This document shows positions 46,577 to 52,600 of a stretch of 52,600 nt of DNA, in pieces. The notes beneath the pieces are model-generated. The model did not search any database. It saw nothing but the letters and a program-made list of their open reading frames with translations, and was not told the DNA's origin. How positions within the stretch are numbered: the first letter of the stretch is position 1; the number at the start of each line of letters is the position of its first letter. This DNA is from a bacterium (GTDB lineage: Bacteria > Patescibacteriota > Doudnabacteria > UBA920 > VMFF01). A program made the translations under genes and the position numbers. The stretch spans positions 1-52,600 of the forward strand of contig JAJZOG010000002.1 in assembly GCA_021811585.1 (NCBI GenBank). The letters run 5' to 3'.

Positions 46577-46728
46577 AAAACCAGACCTTGACAGCGACCC
46601 CTGCTATTTCAATCGCATCTTTAAGAAGAATCTGGGCATGACCCCTGGGGAAGCTCGCTCCCGAATCGCGCGAAATTTGCCTGTAATACTCGCCGAGTAT
46701 CAGGATTAGCCTCGCCTGGTCCACCAGC

Positions 46729-46763
46729 TTTCGAAAAAGACAACGATATTTCGAAAAAGACAA
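46729..46763 (+). promoter_or_regulatory. Two 15-bp direct repeats, 20 bp start to start, upstream of the Rhs gene
   Basis: TTTCGAAAAAGACAA at 46729-46743 and 46749-46763. Confidence 0.8.
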
Positions 46764-46865
46764 TTTTTTATCAATTTATTCAATTTTATTTTCTTGCGTG
46801 CGGGATAGTCTTGCGGGTTTGATAGCGGCAGGCTTTTGCCTGTGGGTGAGCGGAGGGGAATAAAG

Positions 46866-49800
46866 ATGCGACTCTCATGGCTCGGCAGGGTAGTGAGTCT
46901 ATGTATTGGCTTAATATTAATACTTTCAACAATGGCCTGGGCGCAGGAAGCGAATTTTACCGATGTGACCTCTACGCCTGTGCCTGGAGCCGGCCATGAC
47001 TACATTAAAGGCCTGAATGAAAGCGTGAACCCCGGGAATGGGTCTCTCAGTATACATATCAACATCCCGCTTCCCGCCGGGCGTCAGCTCAACATCCCCT
47101 TCTCCATCAATTACGACTCCACGGAAACCAACTATCCAGCCGGCACGTCAGGAATCGGCTGGAAGAGTGCCGAAAATCTAGAGCGGATAGGCGGATGGAC
47201 CTACACTGAGCCCGTGGTTACGGCCTCGACCAATCAATCAACAATTCAAGTGGCTTTCAATGAATTGGTTACGTGCGATGTATCTATTAACTATATGGCG
47301 ACAGACCTTACCGGACAGTCGCATCCGCTCGATCTCTCCATTTATGGAATCAAGCCCGGCTCCCGACCCTATGGCCAATACAACAGCAGTTGCTCGCAAT
47401 CGCTTTACCCGGATGGTACAAGCCCGGTGCAACGGACTACGGGCGGGGATGCGCCTTTCTATGCGGATACCAGCGCCGATACCTCAAACGGCACCTCATT
47501 TCAATTTAATCCGGTTACGATGATCGCGCCGGATGGCACTCGTATAACTTTTCCCGGCGGTCCGGCAGGCGATGGGACCAGCTACTCGGAACGCGCTAAT
47601 CAGCTTGAAGACCGAAATGGCAATATTATTACCGTGACTGCAACAGGCACTACGGGTTTTTACTATACTGACACTCTAGGCCGCACATTACTATCAGTGT
47701 CGAGTATAGGTGGAGCCCCTGATGATATTTATGTATCCGGCATCAGCAATCCTTACGTGGTTAATTGGACAAATACCAATGTGAGTTGGAACCCCGCGGC
47801 GGTTCCTCTTTCGGGGACTTACTGTACTGGTTTCTCATCGCTGAGCACATTACGAGGCGTAATCAGCTCGATTCAATTACCGAACGGCCAAAGCTACCAA
47901 TTCCAATATGATGGGACGTATGGATTTGTCAGTAAAATTATTTATCCCTCGGGCGGATATGTCCGATACGTGTGGGGATTGCAAAATCCTTGGGAAGTAG
48001 GAGATTATTCGTGCGGTTCTTACCGTTATGCCTGGCCAGTAATTACCGATCGGTACGTAAGCTATGATGGCACGAATGAAGTATTGCACCAGCATTTTAA
48101 CTATTCCGAAAGTTATACTTCAGGCGAAGATGGTTATGATAGCAGGACCACTACGATAACCACCTACGATATGGCGCGGAACACACAATATCAAACGGTA
48201 TACACTTATAAACCATTGTACGTCCAACCACAAATTAATGACAATTCTGTGAGCTCGAATACGGTGACGCTTGAGCAGGAGATCCAATATTATAATTACA
48301 ATGGAAATTTGTTGAAAACCGTTAACAAAACATGGGGCGGTATTAAAGAATTATTGACGCGCACGGTTCAGTATAATGATAACTCAAATAACCCTACTCG
48401 AGAAATCGCCTGGCATTATGATAATAATCTACAAACTACCGAAATTGATAATTACGATTTCGGCAATGGGTCGCCCGGCGCTTTATTGCGGAAAAAGCTG
48501 ATTAGCTATGCCAGCTTTGGTAATAATCCCTGGAACGAACCCAGCCATATCGTGGACCGCCCGAGCCAGGTGGAAATCGAGGATGGCAGCGGTAATGTCT
48601 GTTCGCAGACGCTTTATGATTATGACCAGCAGGATACACAATCAACGTCGGGCATTTCGCAGCATGACGATACAAATTATTCGAGTAGTTTTAATGTGCG
48701 AGGCAATCTGACCGAGGTTCAACGGTGGGATAATAATACCTGTTCCACTAGCCCGGGCGGCAATTATCTCAATACAACGATTACTTATGACGATACTGGC
48801 CAACCGTTGATATTGACCAATCCCCGCGGCTACCAAACCTCTTTGGGTTATGCCGATCAGAACGCTTATGTATCAACTTTTACGGACTCCATGGGCGACG
48901 TTTGGCAGCGTAGCTATAACCAAGCAACCGGAACGCTAGCCTCGCAGATTGATCCCAACAATCAAACGACGAGCTTTTATTACAATGACATCCTTTCGCG
49001 GCTGACGGAAATAGATTTTCCCGACAGCGGCAAGACTACGGTTGCCTATGACGACACACCGGGCCAGGTTTCGACAACTGTCCAGCGTTACCTGAATGGC
49101 TCCGCTTGGACCGATCAGGTCACGCTTTATAATGGTTTGGGAATGCAATTGTCCGTATCCACCGCCAATGGCGAGGGCAGCCCCTGGGATCGCCATGATA
49201 CTGAGTACGATGGTGATGGCCGCATTCTGGTGTCCGGCTATGCCTACCAAACCGGTACGAGTCCGACGACTTGGCCGTCCAGCTTTACCGGAGACACTTT
49301 TACCTATGATTCCCTGGGGCGAACAACAGTCGATACCCACAGTGATGGCACCTCAGCCAACACTACATATTCGGGAAGAGCTTTGGAAGTATCCGATGAG
49401 GGCGACGGCAGCTACAATGTCACACGCATTTCCCAGATCAACGGCTTAAAGCAGGTGCTGGATCTATGTGAAGTGACGACTATTACCGATGCAGCAGGCA
49501 ACGCAGCCAACCAATGTGGCGGCCTCGATATCACGCCTTCGGGTGGATTTCTGACTACGTATGGATATGATACATTAGGCAATCTGATATCTGTGACACA
49601 AAATGGCAGCGCACATTCATTGAATCCGCGTACTTATAGTTTTGACACTTTATCGCGTTTGATTTCATCCACCAACCCGGAATCCGGCACCACCACCTAT
49701 GCCTATGACGGCGACAGCAATTGTTCGAGCAGCTATCCGGGGCTTTTGGCCAGCCAAACCGATCCGCGCGGCATTCGCACCTGCTTTCAGTACGATCCGC

Positions 49801-51791
49801 TGAATCGGGTAACGCAAAAAAGTTATTCGGATGGCACCGCCAGCGCCAATTTTGTTTATAGTTCCACCAATAGCTTGATTGGCAGCTATATGGGTATTTC
49901 GCTGACCAACACCATTGGCCGTTTGGCGTATGAATATACCGGCACAAGTCCTTCATCGCCCCAAACCGCGGAAGTCTTTTCCTATGACGCGCTCGGTCGC
50001 ATCGTCAACAACTCGCAGTGCGTCACCTACACGTGCTCCAGTGGGAATTTCTTCCCAGTTTCCTACGGATGGGACAATGCCGGCGAGCTGACGAGCTCAA
50101 CCAATGGCGCCGGGGTGAGCTTTACCGATGCCTACAACCAGGCGGAGCGTCTGATCAGCCTGGTGAGCAGTATCGGCAATACCACGCTGATTTCCGGACT
50201 GCACTATAATGCCTTTGGGGAAGAGGTCTCCGGCGCGCTGGGAAGCGGCCAGGGTGAAAGCCGGGGCTATGACGTGCGTGGACGCCTCACCAGCATGGAT
50301 CTGGGCAGTTCTGTTTACACCCTTTCGCTCAGCTATATGCCGAATGGCACGATCGATACGGCCGATGATTCGGTCAACGGCAATTGGACTTTCAGCTACG
50401 ATCCGCAAAACCGGCTGAGCGCCAGTTCCTGCTCAGCGAACTCCACCGCCAATTGTCCCGATGGGGGCGCGTCGCAGGGCTTTAGCTATTCCTACGACCG
50501 CTATGGCAATCGCTGGGCGCAGACGGTGACTGCGGGCACGGGCCCGGGGCCCTCCAATTCCTTCACCGGTGGCAACAATCACATGGATGGCTATAGCTAT
50601 GACGCCGCCGGCGATCTGCTCAGCGACGGCCATTGCACCTATACCTACGACGGCGCCGGCCGGATCAGCTCCGTCTCATCCTGTGCATCGGCCAGCTACA
50701 TCTATAACGCCAGCGGCCAGCGGGTTTACAAGGAGACTGGCACTATTGAGAAGGCATACGTAGTCGATTTGGCCGCCAATGCGGTGGCGCATTTTACCTA
50801 CAACGGCACGGCCTGGAGCTACGATCGCGGCGAGGTTTACGCCGGCGGGCGGCATCTGGCCACCTACAATAGCGGCACGCTTTACTACAACCAATCCGAT
50901 TGGCTGGGAACCGAGCGGATGCGCACCACATCGAGTGGCACGCCCTGTGAGGCGATTCAAAGCCTGCCCTACGGCGATGGGCAAAATACGATTGCCCAAA
51001 ATGGCGGCTGCGGCGACCCCTCGCCACTGCATTTTACCGGCAAGCAGCGCGATGCCGAATCGGGACTCGATTATTTCGGCGCGCGTTATAACGACAGCAG
51101 CCTCGGCCGTTTCATGACGCCCGATCCGTTGAATGGGAAGCTTGGGAATGGATTGAGTTGGAACCGTTATCTGTACACCTTAGATAATCCCGTTACCTTT
51201 ACCGATCCGACGGGAATGGCGCCTGACCTTCCCCCAACTGCAGCAGGCGAACCTCAAGAAACCTGCGGAGGAACTTTTGAATGTGCGGGAACAAGTGATA
51301 AAACTGATACAAATACCAGAAAAGTTCAAAAAAAGGCGCAACAGCAGTTGAGCCAGAAAGGTCTTGAATTCATAGCCCGCCATGAAGGACTCGGCGGAAA
51401 GAAGGTAGGTGGCAGATACCAGGTATACAAAGACGCCTATGGCAATCCGACTGTCGGCTATGGCCACCTCGTCAGAGGCGAGGATTTTTCCAAAGGCGTC
51501 ACGAAAGCGCAGGCCCTCGCTCTCCTGAAGAGTGATGCTCAAACCGCTGTATCGTTCGTGAACGGGCATCTGTCAGGGACTCTGAAGCAAACCCAGTTTG
51601 ATTCCTTGGTGGACGTTGCTTTCAATAGCGAAAGAGCAGCAGCGATCCTCATCAAAAGAGTCAATAGCTCCGAGACAATGGGACCGGCTAATTTTGTAAA
51701 CACGCTCCCACACGGCTATCACAGTCTGCCTGGTTTAATCAACCGACGTGAAGACGAAGCGAATCTATTTCTGAATGGGGGCTATCAATGA
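46866..51791 (+). CDS. Secreted Rhs/YD-repeat protein with C-terminal T4-type lysozyme (GH24-like) domain
   Basis: Sec-type signal (MRLSWLGRVVSLCIGLILILSTMAWAQ); YD repeats; core 'LDYFGARYNDSSLGRFMTPDPLN...NRYLYTLDNPVTFTDPTGM'; C-term 'GLEFIARHEGLGGKKVGGRYQVYKDAYGNPTVGYGHLV'. Confidence 0.93.
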   Translation: MRLSWLGRVVSLCIGLILILSTMAWAQEANFTDVTSTPVPGAGHDYIKGLNESVNPGNGSLSIHINIPLPAGRQLNIPFSINYDSTETNYPAGTSGIGWKSAENLERIGGWTYTEPVVTASTNQSTIQVAFNELVTCDVSINYMATDLTGQSHPLDLSIYGIKPGSRPYGQYNSSCSQSLYPDGTSPVQRTTGGDAPFYADTSADTSNGTSFQFNPVTMIAPDGTRITFPGGPAGDGTSYSERANQLEDRNGNIITVTATGTTGFYYTDTLGRTLLSVSSIGGAPDDIYVSGISNPYVVNWTNTNVSWNPAAVPLSGTYCTGFSSLSTLRGVISSIQLPNGQSYQFQYDGTYGFVSKIIYPSGGYVRYVWGLQNPWEVGDYSCGSYRYAWPVITDRYVSYDGTNEVLHQHFNYSESYTSGEDGYDSRTTTITTYDMARNTQYQTVYTYKPLYVQPQINDNSVSSNTVTLEQEIQYYNYNGNLLKTVNKTWGGIKELLTRTVQYNDNSNNPTREIAWHYDNNLQTTEIDNYDFGNGSPGALLRKKLISYASFGNNPWNEPSHIVDRPSQVEIEDGSGNVCSQTLYDYDQQDTQSTSGISQHDDTNYSSSFNVRGNLTEVQRWDNNTCSTSPGGNYLNTTITYDDTGQPLILTNPRGYQTSLGYADQNAYVSTFTDSMGDVWQRSYNQATGTLASQIDPNNQTTSFYYNDILSRLTEIDFPDSGKTTVAYDDTPGQVSTTVQRYLNGSAWTDQVTLYNGLGMQLSVSTANGEGSPWDRHDTEYDGDGRILVSGYAYQTGTSPTTWPSSFTGDTFTYDSLGRTTVDTHSDGTSANTTYSGRALEVSDEGDGSYNVTRISQINGLKQVLDLCEVTTITDAAGNAANQCGGLDITPSGGFLTTYGYDTLGNLISVTQNGSAHSLNPRTYSFDTLSRLISSTNPESGTTTYAYDGDSNCSSSYPGLLASQTDPRGIRTCFQYDPLNRVTQKSYSDGTASANFVYSSTNSLIGSYMGISLTNTIGRLAYEYTGTSPSSPQTAEVFSYDALGRIVNNSQCVTYTCSSGNFFPVSYGWDNAGELTSSTNGAGVSFTDAYNQAERLISLVSSIGNTTLISGLHYNAFGEEVSGALGSGQGESRGYDVRGRLTSMDLGSSVYTLSLSYMPNGTIDTADDSVNGNWTFSYDPQNRLSASSCSANSTANCPDGGASQGFSYSYDRYGNRWAQTVTAGTGPGPSNSFTGGNNHMDGYSYDAAGDLLSDGHCTYTYDGAGRISSVSSCASASYIYNASGQRVYKETGTIEKAYVVDLAANAVAHFTYNGTAWSYDRGEVYAGGRHLATYNSGTLYYNQSDWLGTERMRTTSSGTPCEAIQSLPYGDGQNTIAQNGGCGDPSPLHFTGKQRDAESGLDYFGARYNDSSLGRFMTPDPLNGKLGNGLSWNRYLYTLDNPVTFTDPTGMAPDLPPTAAGEPQETCGGTFECAGTSDKTDTNTRKVQKKAQQQLSQKGLEFIARHEGLGGKKVGGRYQVYKDAYGNPTVGYGHLVRGEDFSKGVTKAQALALLKSDAQTAVSFVNGHLSGTLKQTQFDSLVDVAFNSERAAAILIKRVNSSETMGPANFVNTLPHGYHSLPGLINRREDEANLFLNGGYQ

Positions 51792-52558
51792 TTATCCACC
51801 AGCGCGCGTTAGCATGCATGGGTCCAGCGGCCCTATTTATTCTGTTCATTCCGGGAATTGCTCAGGCAAGGACGTCCAGTCCAAAGCCCCCATGTGACAG
51901 CGCCGCCAGTTGCAACCAACTCGGCACGCAGGCTTTCAAGAGGGGTGATATCCCCGCAGCAATTCAACTGTTCAAACTTCAGGTGGGTTACGCGGAAGAT
52001 GCACAGGACGCGAAACAGTCTGCGGCTGCGTACAACAACCTCGCGCTCGCCTATATGCGAGAGCGGGACTACCTCCGAGCCTCAGCATGGACGCGCCTAG
52101 CACTTCAGGCCGATTCAAAAAGCCAAGCAGCGAAGCACAATCTAATAGGAATTCAAAAGGGCTTGGCTCATCACCGTTGGCCAACAAACATCGGTGGAAC
52201 CTATGTCCAATATGCAGGCCGGACACAGTGGAATTCCCTCTGTGTGTCAAAGCTGCAAGACAAGGGCTTTCATTTCAGGCTGCTTGCCTACCGCATGGGA
52301 GCTGCTTGGCGACGCTACGGTCCCGCAGCGTTAGGTGACCTTAAAGGTGAGGCGACTTTAACCGCCGAAGACGACGCTCAGTATAAAGGCGCTGCCGATT
52401 TTCCCACCTGCCACATTGAGATGAAATTCACACCGAATGGGGTCACTCTCGAACAGCAGGGCGACTGCGGTTTCGGACATGGAGTTCGCGCTGCCGGACA
52501 CTATGAGCGGATCAATACAGTCGGCAATGACAACTGTGACGAGCACGGCCTTCCTTGA
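51788..52558 (+). CDS. Secreted TPR protein with Cys-containing C-terminal domain; candidate immunity protein
   Basis: ATGA overlap with the Rhs stop; signal-like N-terminus (ALACMGPAALFILFIPGIAQA); TPR-like 'NQLGTQAFKRGDIPAAIQLFKLQ..AAAYNNLALAYMRERDYLRAS'; C-term '..QQGDCGFGHGVRAAGHYERI'. Confidence 0.7.
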   Translation: MIIHQRALACMGPAALFILFIPGIAQARTSSPKPPCDSAASCNQLGTQAFKRGDIPAAIQLFKLQVGYAEDAQDAKQSAAAYNNLALAYMRERDYLRASAWTRLALQADSKSQAAKHNLIGIQKGLAHHRWPTNIGGTYVQYAGRTQWNSLCVSKLQDKGFHFRLLAYRMGAAWRRYGPAALGDLKGEATLTAEDDAQYKGAADFPTCHIEMKFTPNGVTLEQQGDCGFGHGVRAAGHYERINTVGNDNCDEHGLP

Positions 52559-52600
52559 TCTCAACAGGCATGCCGTGAGCCCTGCGGCTTACTGCCAGTT

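Larger units (their letters stand above)
45419..46593 (+). mobile_element. IS3-family-like insertion sequence, 1175 bp
   Basis: Ends TG...CA; imperfect IRs TGACCTGGTCTGGGTATTTTAGAC / TGTCAAGGTCTGGTTTTTTAAGAC; direct repeat GCGACC at 45413-45418 and 46594-46599. Confidence 0.93.
45112..46709 (+). pseudogene. AraC-family HTH regulator split by an IS insertion (parts 45112-45418 and 46600-46709)
   Basis: Left part ends IMMQSGFSD; right part resumes PCYFNRIFKKNLGMTPGEARSRIARNLPVILAEYQD*; removing the IS plus one repeat copy leaves 417 nt = 139 codons in frame. Confidence 0.93.

Overview
All calls come from reading the sequence and the supplied ORF track; no searches were run. The window is a mosaic of about six blocks. 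(1) ~1-19.83 kb: compact, A-rich housekeeping block in a Patescibacteria/CPR-like style (uvrC, HD-domain protein, secG, peptide-binding SBP, tRNA-Leu, mpl/murC-like ligase, TrmB regulator, RNase J, trpS, phosphohexomutase, ychF, rpsF-ssb-rpsR, efp, trxB, tRNA-Glu). (2) 19.77-21.57 kb: a large serine recombinase whose 3' end runs antisense into tRNA-Glu. (3) 21.7-23.6 kb: TlpA-like thioredoxin plus a membrane protein, Acidobacteria-like in style. (4) 23.7-34.4 kb: conjugative/mobilizable element cargo (XRE HTH, Dam methylase, HTH/repeat protein, GGDEF protein behind two overlapping hairpins, TraD/TraG-like ATPase, replication-relaxation protein, excisionase-like HTH, tyrosine integrase, membrane/vWA-lipoprotein cluster, internally duplicated 50-aa protein). 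(5) 34.46-39.5 kb: AT-rich accessory island (SAM methyltransferase, 4-TM protein, stand-alone PheT-type tRNA-binding domain, SSS-like transporter coupled to a membrane protein and a small ORF with a frame ambiguity), bounded by a 3'-half tRNA-Pro remnant. (6) 40.0-52.6 kb: Acidobacteria-like block with a 1638-aa Asp-box/carboxypeptidase-regulatory-repeat protein, an AraC-type regulator split by an IS3-like element with a clean target duplication, and a secreted Rhs protein with a T4-type lysozyme C-terminus overlapping a secreted putative immunity gene. Strongest leads: the Rhs-lysozyme/immunity pair with its IS-broken AraC neighbour and 20-bp-spaced direct repeats, the AT-rich transporter/tRNA-binding island, and the Patescibacteria-to-Acidobacteria-like junction at tRNA-Glu (genuine integration or chimeric assembly).
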